From Indioceanicola profundi (GTDB lineage: Bacteria > Pseudomonadota > Alphaproteobacteria > Azospirillales > Azospirillaceae): 64,000 nucleotides of DNA. Shown one piece after another: positions 51,947-60,785 of the stretch. A model generated the notes under the pieces. That model saw only the letters and a list, made by a program, of their open reading frames with translations. It was not told the DNA's origin and searched no databases. Location: assembly GCF_003568845.1 (NCBI RefSeq), contig NZ_CP030129.1, positions 186,001-250,000 of the forward strand. The letters are read 5' to 3'. Both the position numbers and the translations under genes were made by a program. The first letter of the stretch is position 1. Every line of letters starts with the position of its first letter.

Positions 51947-52390
51947 TCAGTGCGATGCGCCATCAGAGACGTGCACCTCAACCTCGACTTGGCCGCTCTC
52001 AAAGGTGAGCATCAGCGGCACTCGGTCGCCAGTAGTGAGGGGCTCCTTCAGCCCTTTGAGGAGCAGGTGCCGCGCCCCAGGGCGCATGGCGATCGGAGCC
52101 CCCGGTGGAAGCGCCAGAGCCTCCACCGGGGTGACGTTCCCCCTGAGGGTATCTTGAATGATCACGCGGTCGGCAGCAGGCGACGTGGCATGAAGCAGGC
52201 GGTCGGGCTCTCTTCCGCCATTGATGAGCGGAAAGAACACGGACACCTCCGATCCGTCGGATGGTTCGGCCCAGGGGTGGCCAATCATCACCGCTCCGGT
52301 CTTGTAGCTGTGCGCGACAGCCGGTACAGCCGCGGCGGTGATGAAAATGGCCGCCAGTGACGAAATGAGCGTTCGGCGGTTGGCAAACAT
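51947..52390 (-). CDS. PCu(A)C-domain protein lacking the usual copper ligands
   Basis: The 147-residue protein has a signal peptide (about 1-26) and a clear PCu(A)C fold (HPWAEPS, DRLLHATSPAADRV, RPGARHLLLKGLKEPL). The Cu(I) ligands of the family, a Met in the A(Y/F)M region and the HxM or HEH after the ERV strand, are replaced here (SVFFPLIN; RVIIQDTL). It may have lost copper transfer or use other residues. The start at 52390 is preferred over a longer frame. Confidence 0.85.
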   Translation of the reverse strand: MFANRRTLISSLAAIFITAAAVPAVAHSYKTGAVMIGHPWAEPSDGSEVSVFFPLINGGREPDRLLHATSPAADRVIIQDTLRGNVTPVEALALPPGAPIAMRPGARHLLLKGLKEPLTTGDRVPLMLTFESGQVEVEVHVSDGASH

Positions 52391-52473
52391 GCGTTGCTTT
52401 CCTGTTTCAGGGTTCTGGAGAGGGCTGCACCCCGGCTTGCGCTGCACGGGGCACGGTCTTGCAGGGGGTGATC

Positions 52474-52680
52474 ATGTCGGCAGACGACAGATCAAATGAA
52501 AAGCTCGACGGCTTGATCCAGCAGGCACTTGAGTGCGCCTGCGATCTCGGCGACCTGGACACCGCCGATCACCTGCTGACGGCCTTGGAGCAGCGTGCAG
52601 GGCGTCGGGGGGGTGGCGAGATGCGCCCCTCCCTGTCCTCCGCGTACAGACATCTGGCCGCGCTGAAAGGCGCATCATAG
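52474..52680 (+). CDS. small soluble protein of unknown function
   Basis: The 68-residue protein is helical and acidic (EKLDGLIQQALECACDLGDLDTADHLLTALEQRAG), with a TPR-like hairpin. AGGGGG precedes the ATG. It is divergent from the PCu(A)C gene and convergent with the SCO gene. I know no function. Confidence 0.6.
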   Translation: MSADDRSNEKLDGLIQQALECACDLGDLDTADHLLTALEQRAGRRGGGEMRPSLSSAYRHLAALKGAS

Positions 52681-52703
52681 CGGCAGGCCGTGCATTGACG
52701 GCA

Positions 52704-53369
52704 TCATCGGCTCTGAAAGAGCGACAGGAACCGGTCGAGAAGGCCGGGCTTCCCGGTCAGCGCCTCAAGATGGGTGACCGCGTTCTCAGGCTCGAACTCC
52801 AGCCCATGATACCGCGCCCGGACCTTGCCGGTCGGATCGATCAGGTGCATGACCGCGGCATGCATCTGCATGCCGTCCTCCATCGGCATGAAGGACACCC
52901 CGAAGCTCTCAGCCAGTGCGCGGGTTGCGTCGGGCTGCCCGGCGCCGCTGGAGAGCAAAGTCGCGTTGGCCGAATCGAGACCGTGGGCGCGGGCGAACCC
53001 CTCCAGGATCTCCGGCGTATCCCGGACCGGGTCCGTCGTGATCGCCACGAACTCCACCCTGTCCTTGAGCGGACCGGCATTCACCAGCTGCTGCACCGCC
53101 GCGATGCTGTCGGTATGCAGCGGGCAGACGTCCGGGCAGTTCGCATATATGAACCAGAGGACAACCGCCTTGCCCTGGAAGTCATCCAGGCTGACCGGCT
53201 TGCCCTCAAGGTCGAGCAAGGCGAAACCCGGCGCCGGCCGATCCACGAGCTCGGCGTAATGTTCGATGTCGGCCAGATGCCCGGCGTGCCCCGCATGCGG
53301 GTCGGCAGCGGCCGTGCCCGCCAGTCCAAAGGCGGCAATCAGCAACGCGGCGGCGAAAAGGGTCTTCAT
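52704..53369 (-). CDS. SCO1/SenC-family protein
   Basis: The 221-residue protein has a signal peptide (about 1-22), a His-rich start (DPHAGHAGH) and a thioredoxin fold with the CPDVC copper/redox motif (about 78-82) and the distal His in HAAVMHLIDP. SCO proteins deliver copper to cytochrome oxidase CuA or act as thiol reductases. It is the last gene of the minus-strand operon that starts with the multicopper oxidase. Confidence 0.92.
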   Translation of the reverse strand: MKTLFAAALLIAAFGLAGTAAADPHAGHAGHLADIEHYAELVDRPAPGFALLDLEGKPVSLDDFQGKAVVLWFIYANCPDVCPLHTDSIAAVQQLVNAGPLKDRVEFVAITTDPVRDTPEILEGFARAHGLDSANATLLSSGAGQPDATRALAESFGVSFMPMEDGMQMHAAVMHLIDPTGKVRARYHGLEFEPENAVTHLEALTGKPGLLDRFLSLFQSR

Positions 53370-53393
53370 GTCGGTGTGCTCCAGAATGGAAGG

Positions 53394-53861
53394 TCAGCGA
53401 TCGGCCCCGGCCCACCGCTGGCTGATGCTGCGCTGGCGCGCCTGGATCTCCGGCGGCCATGTGCTCTTGATGAAGGTTAGGACGGCCTGCATCTCCTCGG
53501 CCGAGAGGACCCCGGAGAAGCCTGGCATGTCGCTCTCGTAATCGCCGGGCACGAAGGCTCCCGGACCTTCAGCGATGATTCCGAGCAGGACAGTGTCGGG
53601 ATGATGCCAGGTATGCCCCGTCTCATCGTGCGGGGGTGCTGGAAGACGCCCGTCCGGCCTACGCGACCGCCAGTCCGGCTGGCCCTCGAGGTTTTCCCCG
53701 TGGCACGCTGCGCAATGCTCGGCGTAGATCGCAGCACCTCGGGCGATCTCGGCGGCATCCGACCGGGCAGCCGGGCCGCTCTGCACCCCATTCCAGGCAA
53801 GGATGCCCGCCACGACCAGGACCAAGCTGGTGCCGACGATCAGAACCGATGTTCGTTTCAT
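53394..53861 (-). CDS. membrane-anchored cytochrome c, paralogue of the one at 1107
   Basis: The 155-residue protein has an N-terminal anchor (about 5-25), CAACH and the Met in SDMPGF. It is very similar to the orphan at 1107-1577. Its start overlaps the stop of the DsbD-like gene (ATGA), so it is translated from the same transcript. It may take electrons from or give electrons to the copper enzymes of the operon. Confidence 0.9.
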   Translation of the reverse strand: MKRTSVLIVGTSLVLVVAGILAWNGVQSGPAARSDAAEIARGAAIYAEHCAACHGENLEGQPDWRSRRPDGRLPAPPHDETGHTWHHPDTVLLGIIAEGPGAFVPGDYESDMPGFSGVLSAEEMQAVLTFIKSTWPPEIQARQRSISQRWAGADR

Positions 53862-55999
53862 CACCGGGCCTCCTCGGATGGGCTCGGTCCGCGTTCCACC
53901 GCGACGACATCGCCGCCTCGCTCCACCGCACCGGCCGTGTCCAGGGCAGTAAGCACCCGCTCCGCGGTCAGAAGTTCCGGCAGCACGATGCCGCGCGGTG
54001 CGCCCGGGCCATAGACGATGTTGAAGGGAATGCCGTAGCGGTCGTGCCGCGCCAGGAACCCGGCGATCCGGGGATCCGGATTGGTCCAATCCGCCTGCAT
54101 CGCGACAACGGTCCCGGCCCGGAGGGCGGATGCGACCTCCGGCTGCTCGAGCACCAGCGACTTGTTGGCGATGCAGGTGATGCACCAGTCGGCGGTGACA
54201 TCGACAAAGACCGTCCTGCCCTCAGCGACAAGCCGCGGGATGGCCGCCTCGTCGAAGGCGGACCAGTGCAGGCCGGGCGCGGACCGCACGGCCGTCCCCG
54301 GCCCGGAGACGGCCGGTAGAACGGTCCCCGCCACCAGCAGCAGGGGGATGGCCACCAGGGCCGGACGGTAACGCCGCTGGACCCGCGCTGCAACGGCGAC
54401 AGCCGCGACAGCGGCCGTCAGCGCTGTTCCAATGCCAAGGGCGAGTACCGCCGACGTCTGTGCCGCCAGGATGGTGAGGAGCCAGACAGCGGTCGCCGCC
54501 AGCGCGGCAGCCAGGATGAGCCTCAGCTTGGCCATCCACCGGCCCGGTCGCGGCAGAAGCTCGACCAAGCCGGGAAAGAGCGCGACGGCAAGATAGGGCA
54601 GTGACAGCCCGAGCCCCAGACTGGCGAAGATGGCGAGGATCTCCAGCGGGCCGCGGGCGAAGGCGAAGCCGATCGCCGTTCCGAGGAACGGCGCCGAACA
54701 GGGGGTCGCCAGCAGGGTCGCGAAGGCGCCGGTCGCGAAATGGCCGGCCATGCCGTCTCCGCCCGCCTGTCCCATCCTGGTGGCGATTGCCGCGGGCAGT
54801 CGGAATTCAAAGGCGCCCGCCATATTGGCTGCGAAGATGATCACGGCGGCCGACATCACGATCAGGAACAGGGGCTGCTGGAACTGCATGCCCCAGCCGA
54901 TCTCGGCCCCAGCGAGCCTGAGCCCCACGAGGATGCCTGCCAGCGCCAGCATGGATGTAAGGACGCCCACGGCCGTGACGAGGAAGCCGACGCGGATCTG
55001 GCGGTGTTCCCGGCCCTGCTGGCCGAGGACCGACATCAGCTTGAGCGACAGAACAGGCAGCACACAGGGCATAAGGTTCAAAATCAACCCGCCAAGCAGG
55101 CCCAGGGCGATCATGGGCAGCAATTCGGCCGTCCACGAAGACGACCTGGCGAGGGATGCCGCGGTCAACCGATGTTCCGCAGCCAGGGTTTCGTCGAGTA
55201 CCGTGATCGTGACCGGCTCGCCCGGCAGCGTCACCGCATCCGGACCGGACACGATCGGCAGCTCGGCCCGCAGACCACCGGCCACGCGATCGACAACGGG
55301 GGGCCCGAAGGACCATCGCTCGCTCTCCACGATGAGGTCCGGACTTTGAAGAAGGGTCGTAGAGGCGACGTCCACGACCAGGCGGGGATCATCTCCGGCG
55401 CGGACGGCAGCACCCTGGACGGAAATGCCCGAGGATCGGCCATCATCGGGAACACGCGCCCTGTACCGCGCGATCAGGCCCGCGGCCGCCGGGTCGATGC
55501 CGGCAGTGCCGGGCGGAAGGTCCAGGGAGAGACTCAGCGTGGTCGGGACGCAGACATCGCTGCACACCAGGATGTCGGCGGTTCCGCGCAGCGCCACCGG
55601 CTCACCGGGTCGCTCGACCTCAAGCTCGAGAGGGAAAACGACCTCGTCCGTATAGCCGAAGGTGTCGATCCCGAACAGCGAGAACCGGTGCGGGGCCGGC
55701 CATTGCATCCGCACCCCCGCCACATTCCCCGAGGCCGACCAGTCGATCGTGGGCGGGGTGCCTGCATCCCCGGGGGACCGCCAGTAGGTCTTCCAGCCAT
55801 CCGCCAGCTCCAGATGCAGCCCGGCCGGGATGCGCTCCAGCTGCCCCGTGGCATCGACGGAGGCGACGAGGCGGCCGCGGATCGCGTCTTCCGCCGCCCA
55901 GGACCCGGCCGCAGCCGCAGCCAGGCTCGGGATGAGCAAGCCCGCCAGAAATCCCGCGGCCGCGCTCATTGCTGTCCGGGAGAATCGTGAACCGAACAT
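53861..55999 (-). CDS. ScsB/DsbD-type transmembrane thiol-disulphide reductase
   Basis: The 712-residue protein has a signal peptide (about 1-28) and a long periplasmic N-terminal domain with two Ig-like parts. About eight TM helices follow with the redox cysteines in NLMPCVLPVLSLK and ATPCSAPFLGTA. A C-terminal thioredoxin domain has WCITC (about residue 603). This is the ScsB arrangement: electrons from cytosolic thioredoxin reach periplasmic disulphides. In a copper cluster it probably repairs copper-oxidised thiols or reduces SCO. GGAG precedes the ATG. Confidence 0.93.
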   Translation of the reverse strand: MFGSRFSRTAMSAAAGFLAGLLIPSLAAAAAGSWAAEDAIRGRLVASVDATGQLERIPAGLHLELADGWKTYWRSPGDAGTPPTIDWSASGNVAGVRMQWPAPHRFSLFGIDTFGYTDEVVFPLELEVERPGEPVALRGTADILVCSDVCVPTTLSLSLDLPPGTAGIDPAAAGLIARYRARVPDDGRSSGISVQGAAVRAGDDPRLVVDVASTTLLQSPDLIVESERWSFGPPVVDRVAGGLRAELPIVSGPDAVTLPGEPVTITVLDETLAAEHRLTAASLARSSSWTAELLPMIALGLLGGLILNLMPCVLPVLSLKLMSVLGQQGREHRQIRVGFLVTAVGVLTSMLALAGILVGLRLAGAEIGWGMQFQQPLFLIVMSAAVIIFAANMAGAFEFRLPAAIATRMGQAGGDGMAGHFATGAFATLLATPCSAPFLGTAIGFAFARGPLEILAIFASLGLGLSLPYLAVALFPGLVELLPRPGRWMAKLRLILAAALAATAVWLLTILAAQTSAVLALGIGTALTAAVAAVAVAARVQRRYRPALVAIPLLLVAGTVLPAVSGPGTAVRSAPGLHWSAFDEAAIPRLVAEGRTVFVDVTADWCITCIANKSLVLEQPEVASALRAGTVVAMQADWTNPDPRIAGFLARHDRYGIPFNIVYGPGAPRGIVLPELLTAERVLTALDTAGAVERGGDVVAVERGPSPSEEAR

Positions 56000-56062
56000 A
56001 AGAACAACTCCGATCGGAGCGGACCGGCGGGCCTGCGGCATCGCAGGCCCGCCGCTCGTGCC

Positions 56063-56500
56063 TTACTCCGTGACGTAGAGCGAGGTGGAGCCGTCGGCCT
56101 TGAAGGCATAGATCTCGAACGGCGCCAGCTTCGGGCCCTCCATGCCCGGCGAGCCCAGGGGCATGCCGGGCAGTGAGATGCCCTTCACCTCGGGGCGCTC
56201 CTCGAGCAGCTTCTTGATGGTGGTGGCGGAGACATGCCCCTCGACGACATAGCCATCGACCAGGAGCGTGTGGCACCCGGCGAGTTCCGGCGGCACGTTC
56301 TGCTGCTGCTTGATCAGCGGCAGGTCGTGGGAGGGGACGACCTTCACCTCGAAACCATTCTCCCGCAGATGCTTGGCGTGCCCTTCGCAGCAGCCGCACT
56401 GGGGGTTTTTGTAGAGGATAGCCTCCTTGCCGCTCTGCGCGAAGGCAGCGGTCGGGGAGAGAAGGGCGAGCGACAGGGCGATGGCGGACAGGATACGCAT
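56063..56500 (-). CDS. DUF411 periplasmic metal-binding protein
   Basis: The 145-residue protein has a signal peptide (about 1-22) and a thioredoxin-like DUF411 domain with the CGCC motif (YKNPQCGCCEGHAKHLR), GCHTLLVDGYVVEGHV and LPGMPLGSPGME. DUF411 proteins are found with copper resistance genes and bind copper. It lies 33 bases after the multicopper oxidase gene. Confidence 0.92.
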   Translation of the reverse strand: MRILSAIALSLALLSPTAAFAQSGKEAILYKNPQCGCCEGHAKHLRENGFEVKVVPSHDLPLIKQQQNVPPELAGCHTLLVDGYVVEGHVSATTIKKLLEERPEVKGISLPGMPLGSPGMEGPKLAPFEIYAFKADGSTSLYVTE

Positions 56501-56533
56501 GGGTTCTGTTCCTTTTCGGTGCTGGGGCGCGGC

Positions 56534-57982
56534 TCAGGCCACGCGGATAGCGCTCATCATTCCGGCGGCCTGGTGTTCCAGGATGTGGCAGTGGAACATC
56601 CAGTCCCCGGGGTTGTCGGCCACGAAGGCGATCTCGATCCGCTCGCGGGGGGATAGAAGGACGGTGTCCTGCCATTCCCGGTAGCGCGTCGGCTCGCCGT
56701 TCCGGGACAGCACCCGGAAGGTGTGGCCATGCAGGTGCATGGGATGGTGCCAGACCGTGTCGTTCGCGACGGCGATGACGCAGGTCTGGTTGCGCTTCAG
56801 GGTGAAGATCGGGTCCATGACATGCCCCTGGGCGTGGTCATGGGTGACCCCATTGATGGCCCAGGCCATGCCGTGGCGCGTCATGCTGCGCATGTCGGTC
56901 ATTCGGCCATGCACCATGGCGCCCGCCATCATGCCCATCATGCCGCCGCCGAGCGTCACCGCGTGCCGGACGGCGTTGGCGAGATCGGGTTCGGCAACCG
57001 GGTTGGCGGGCAGCCGCACCGGGGCGTCCGAACCTGCGCTGCGCAGCGGAGGTTCGGCGCCGTAGGCCAGATCCGCCAGGCGGTAGGCCAGGCCCTCATA
57101 GAAGTCGTCGACGACTTCGGTGCGCGCGTTCGGCCCGCCTTCCATGTCCAGCACCAGGTCGATCCGCTGGGCCGGCGCCAGGACAACACGGCCGTCGGCG
57201 GGCTCATGCGGCTCAACGCCATGCCCGTCGATTGCAATGATGCGAGGGCTGTGGCCCTTGAAGCGGAGCCCGAAGATCCGGCCGTTGGCGGCATTGATCA
57301 GGCGCAGCCTGACCCGTTCACCCGCCCGGACCGGGACCTCGTCCACAACCCGCCCATTGATCGTGACGGTGTTGCCGACCCGGCCGGCATGGGACATGTC
57401 CATGAAATTGCCGAAGTCGTTGCTGATCGAGGCGTCCTCGAGCAGGCGCCAGTCGTCGAGCACCCAGGTGACATCCCGGTCCACCTGGATCGGGTCGCGC
57501 TCCTCTACGATGAGCGGGCCATAGAGTCCGCGGCCCACCTGCACATGGCTGTGATGGTGCGGGTGGTACCAGAAGGTTCCGGCATCCACGGCATCGAACT
57601 CATACAGGAAGGTCTCGCCCGGGGCGATCGGCTTTTGGGTCAAATGCGGGACGCCATCCATGGCATTGGGTGTGCGGATTCCGTGCCAGTGAACGGTGGT
57701 CTCCTCATCCAGGCTGTTGGTCACGACGACGCGCAGCCGGTCGCCCTGGCGGATCCGGATTTCCGGTCCGGGGACGCGACCATTGTACGCCCAGACAGCG
57801 GTCTGGGGACGATCTGGCCCTACCACCGACGCCGTGCCGGGGCCGGCATTCAAGTGAATGGTCGCGTTGCTTTCGGCGGCGAACAGGTTGGCCCGTGGAA
57901 GCACGAACCCGGCTGCGAGACCGCCCCCGGCCAGGAGCAGGCGTCGGCGGCTCAGCGGCCGCGACGGGGAAAGGGTGGACAT
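56534..57982 (-). CDS. multicopper oxidase, CumA/CueO-type
   Basis: The 482-residue protein has a Tat signal (SRRRLLLAGGGLAAGF). All four copper motifs are present: HWHG, HPHHHSHVQ, HPMHLHGH and HCHILEHQAAGM. There is a Met-rich patch (about 365-385, MMGMMAGAMVHGRMTDMRSM). Unlike the oxidase at 25539 it lacks the long MDH repeat, so the island encodes two different types. It heads the operon with DUF411, ScsB/DsbD, cytochrome c and SCO. Confidence 0.94.
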   Translation of the reverse strand: MSTLSPSRPLSRRRLLLAGGGLAAGFVLPRANLFAAESNATIHLNAGPGTASVVGPDRPQTAVWAYNGRVPGPEIRIRQGDRLRVVVTNSLDEETTVHWHGIRTPNAMDGVPHLTQKPIAPGETFLYEFDAVDAGTFWYHPHHHSHVQVGRGLYGPLIVEERDPIQVDRDVTWVLDDWRLLEDASISNDFGNFMDMSHAGRVGNTVTINGRVVDEVPVRAGERVRLRLINAANGRIFGLRFKGHSPRIIAIDGHGVEPHEPADGRVVLAPAQRIDLVLDMEGGPNARTEVVDDFYEGLAYRLADLAYGAEPPLRSAGSDAPVRLPANPVAEPDLANAVRHAVTLGGGMMGMMAGAMVHGRMTDMRSMTRHGMAWAINGVTHDHAQGHVMDPIFTLKRNQTCVIAVANDTVWHHPMHLHGHTFRVLSRNGEPTRYREWQDTVLLSPRERIEIAFVADNPGDWMFHCHILEHQAAGMMSAIRVA

Positions 57983-58105
57983 GATTTCCTCGTATCCATA
58001 TGCGATCGGGTGCCGTGGGTTGCACGGACAGCCGGACAGCAGGCAGGCCATCGGCCTGCCACGACGGCTCCGGTCAGCCCTGCCGAAGCAGGCCGACCGA
58101 CTGCG

Positions 58106-58444
58106 TCAGATGGATCTCGGAGGATAGGGTTCGGGGTCGAGGCGGATCCCGCCGGGCATCCGCGTGGGCTGCCCAATTTCGGTCGCATGCCTGAACGTGC
58201 CGGCGGCGACTGAACCCGGTAGGAGACCAGGCATCAACATGCAGGCCTTTGCGCAGGCCGCCATGCTCATGGACATCTCATCCATGGCATCGCAGTCGGG
58301 ACAGCCGGTGTCCGCGTTGACGCTCATTGCCGGGGCGGCAACGGCGCCGGCTTGCGATGCCGCCATCCCGGGCATGGACCAGCCCGCCCCGCCGACAAGC
58401 GCGAGGACGAGCATCAGGGAAAGAAGGCGGCGGACCAGCGTCAT
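58106..58444 (-). CDS. small secreted CopL-like protein
   Basis: The 112-residue protein has a signal peptide (about 1-28, GGAGWSMPGMAA), a C-P-D-C site (GCPDCDAMDEMSMSMAACAKACML) and the end LDPEPYPPRSI. The same ending occurs at 44140-44523. It lies 123 bases upstream of the multicopper oxidase on the same strand and could be the leading gene of that transcript. Confidence 0.72.
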   Translation of the reverse strand: MTLVRRLLSLMLVLALVGGAGWSMPGMAASQAGAVAAPAMSVNADTGCPDCDAMDEMSMSMAACAKACMLMPGLLPGSVAAGTFRHATEIGQPTRMPGGIRLDPEPYPPRSI

Positions 58445-58564
58445 GAAAAGAGTATGGGACTTTGGTGGCCCGAAGCCAAGCTTTTAGCCGTGAAGTGCTT
58501 TCGGCGGTCCCAGTCCCCAGGCGAACGCATCCCCTCAGCCCAGGAGGGATTCCAATCGATGACC

Positions 58565-58807
58565 TTAGTCATTGCAACGGGCCCTGGAACACCTTGCGGA
58601 CCCGACACTATCCTGGATCGGTGGGCAGGGCGTATCGCCATATGAGCAGAAGACGCAGCAATCCCCGGCCTTCGCGCGCAGAAGCGTCCCACAACCCATG
58701 CAGTCGTAGAAGAACTGGCACGCATCCGTCGGCATGGTCTCGGTTTCCCGGTGTCCGCACCGTGGACAGGTCAACGTTGATTCGAGCTCCTTCGCCGCTT
58801 GGGTCAT
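58565..58807 (-). CDS. GDCCVFCSYG-type small protein of mer operons
   Basis: The 80-residue protein has three cysteine pairs: CPRC, CMGC and GDCCVFCSYGDTPCPPIQ. The last signature marks a family of small cytosolic proteins that accompany mercury operons. It is likely a metal-binding or shuttle protein. It begins one base after the merT-like stop codon. Confidence 0.85.
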   Translation of the reverse strand: MTQAAKELESTLTCPRCGHRETETMPTDACQFFYDCMGCGTLLRAKAGDCCVFCSYGDTPCPPIQDSVGSARCSRARCND

Positions 58808-58808
58808 G

Positions 58809-59252
58809 TCATCCCCTCGCCCAGGTGGCAACGGTCTGCACGACGGCGGCCTCGTTGCTGGCGGTCCAACCTGCGCCCAGCAGCAGCACGGTCGCGGCTG
58901 TCAGAAAGCTGAGGGTGATCCAGCGGCGGCCAGCACTGGGTTTACATGCCCCGGTGGCAACGCAGACCACGGACGGGCGCCGCGATGCCCTGAGAAACAG
59001 CGCCCAGCTCCCGGCAAGAAGCAGGCCCGCTGCGAGGAAGATCTCGGTCCTGTAGACGGCGAGCCCAAGCAGGGGAGCGAGACCGGCACCGCCAAGCCCG
59101 ACACCGGCGAAGAGCAACGGCAGGGCGCAACACGAGGCGGCACCGAGGGCACCCATGCCGGCGACCGCGGCGATTCCGGACAGTATGGTTGCCTCCTTGC
59201 CGTCCCGGACTGCCGTTTCGTTCGAAGCTGGCTGCATGGCATTGTCTTTCAA
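58809..59252 (-). CDS. merT: mercuric ion transporter-like protein
   Basis: The 147-residue protein has MerT features: TM helices, a vicinal pair in ASCCALPLLFAGVGLGGAG, and a second pair in VCVATGAC between helices 2 and 3. MerT moves Hg(II) into the cytosol for reduction. No merP is present. The start could be 59252 or the ATG at 59240. It follows the reductase gene by 69 bases. Confidence 0.85.
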   Translation of the reverse strand: MKDNAMQPASNETAVRDGKEATILSGIAAVAGMGALGAASCCALPLLFAGVGLGGAGLAPLLGLAVYRTEIFLAAGLLLAGSWALFLRASRRPSVVCVATGACKPSAGRRWITLSFLTAATVLLLGAGWTASNEAAVVQTVATWARG

Positions 59253-59321
59253 TCACAACTGAGCCATCGTGCATCCTGTAGCGACTATAGAATCAAGCTC
59301 AAATAGCTGCCGCGTTTGCCC

Positions 59322-60671
59322 TTACAGCATGCTACCGATGTCGGACGCCCCGGTCGGGTAGGCGAACATCGTGGCTTTCACGTCGTCCGCCGTCAGACCG
59401 TGGCGGATGGCCAGGGCGAACAGGTTGATCACCTCGTCAGCGTGGGGTCCGACCAGATGAGCCCCGAGGATGCGTCCGCTGTCCTCATCGACCAGCACCT
59501 TGTGTCCATAGACGGGCTCGGCCTCGCGCAGGGCCGTGAACCAGCCGGGCGTCAGGGCCTTTGCCAGTCGGAACCGTAGCCCCTGCGCTCGGGCCTCATC
59601 TTCCCGGAGACCTGCGGCTGCGATCGGCGGGAAGGTGAAAGCGACACTCGGAACGCCGCGGTAGTCCGGCTGGCGGTGGTTGCCCTCCAGGATGTTGGCG
59701 GCGACCACCTTGGCGTCGTGGCTCGACACCGGCGTCAGTGGTGGCCCCACCTGCGCCATGTCGCCCGCCGCATACACCGCCGGATTGGAAACACTTTGCA
59801 AGAACCCATTCAGCTTGAGGCGATTACCCGACGTCTCGATCCCGCCGGCATCCAGGTCCAGTCGGCGGAGCGCAGGCACCCGCCCGGCGGCATGGATAGC
59901 CAGGTCCGCCCGGACCTCCAGAGGCCCGTCCGGGGTCATGGCGCGAACGCGACAGCCGCCTGCCGGATCAAGCTCGACTTGCCGGACTTCCGCATCGGTC
60001 CGCACGTCGATTCCGACCGCCTCGAATCCCTCCATGAGCCAGGACACCAGGTCCGCGTCGAACTGGGGCAACATCCGCGAGCCGCGCTGTAGAATGGTGA
60101 CCTTGGCGCCGGCGCGGGCGGCGATATGGGCGTATTCGGCGGTAATGTAGCCACCGCCGACCAGGACGATCCGCTCCGGCAGTTTCTCCAGGTTCAAAAA
60201 GTCATCGCTCGTGGCGAGGTACTCTTCGCCGGGAATGTCCAGTCGCGCCGGCTCGGCGCCGGCCGCCAGCAGGAGATGTCCGAAGGTGAGTTCCCGACCG
60301 TCAACCTCCACCCTGTCGCGCCCGGTGAGGCGCGCATGGCCGTGCCAAGTGGCGATGCCCTTGTCGGCATACCGGCGTTGGTGTTTGCCCGGCACCGGGT
60401 CCGTGAAGCTGCGCTTGTGCGCCACCAAGGAGGGCCAGTCGATGCAAGGATCGCCGGCGATGCCGCGGCCCTGCATGCGTCGCGCGATGTCCACGGCCTC
60501 CGCGCCTGCGCGCAGCATTTTTTTGGGGTCGCAGCCGCGCAAGGCGCACGTACCGCCATAGGGCCGCTCATCGATAACGGCTACGCTGCGGCCAGCAGCC
60601 CGCACGCGGGTGGCGGCCACCATCGCAGCCGTACCGGCTCCGACCACTACCAGGTCGTACTGTTCTGCCAT
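59322..60671 (-). CDS. MerA-like flavoprotein disulphide oxidoreductase
   Basis: The 449-residue protein has FAD and NAD sites (VVGAGTAAMVAATR, VGGGYITAEYAHIA), the redox pair CALRGC (as in GGTCALRGCDPKK) and the dimer end FAYPTGASDIGSML. True MerA has CVNVGC, a C-terminal vicinal CC that accepts Hg(II) and often an N-terminal HMA domain; here the C-terminal pair and HMA domain are absent. It is under the MerR operator, so it may reduce another metal or a thiol substrate. Confidence 0.88.
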   Translation of the reverse strand: MAEQYDLVVVGAGTAAMVAATRVRAAGRSVAVIDERPYGGTCALRGCDPKKMLRAGAEAVDIARRMQGRGIAGDPCIDWPSLVAHKRSFTDPVPGKHQRRYADKGIATWHGHARLTGRDRVEVDGRELTFGHLLLAAGAEPARLDIPGEEYLATSDDFLNLEKLPERIVLVGGGYITAEYAHIAARAGAKVTILQRGSRMLPQFDADLVSWLMEGFEAVGIDVRTDAEVRQVELDPAGGCRVRAMTPDGPLEVRADLAIHAAGRVPALRRLDLDAGGIETSGNRLKLNGFLQSVSNPAVYAAGDMAQVGPPLTPVSSHDAKVVAANILEGNHRQPDYRGVPSVAFTFPPIAAAGLREDEARAQGLRFRLAKALTPGWFTALREAEPVYGHKVLVDEDSGRILGAHLVGPHADEVINLFALAIRHGLTADDVKATMFAYPTGASDIGSML

Positions 60672-60736
60672 CGAGGTTCTCCGCTGTCGTCGACAGGATA
60701 GGCGGTTGCAAGCTGGCCTGGAGCGCCTACCTGTTG

Positions 60737-60767
60737 AGGATAGGACCTGTAGCCGCTACAGGTTCAA
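60737..60767 (-). promoter_or_regulatory. MerR-type promoter and operator
   Basis: On the minus strand TTGAAC (+ strand 60762-60767) and TATCCT (60737-60742) are separated by exactly 19 bases. A perfect 19-base dyad, ACCTGTAG-CCG-CTACAGGT (60745-60763), lies between them. This is the classic MerR layout in which the regulator untwists an overlong spacer. It drives the reductase and faces merR. Confidence 0.92.
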
Positions 60768-60785
60768 GGGGAGAGGAGCAACGAT

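Noticed and set aside
56723-58213. 496-codon plus-strand frame opposite the second multicopper oxidase
   Set aside because: It mirrors the oxidase reading frame; codon positions and motifs fit the minus strand only.
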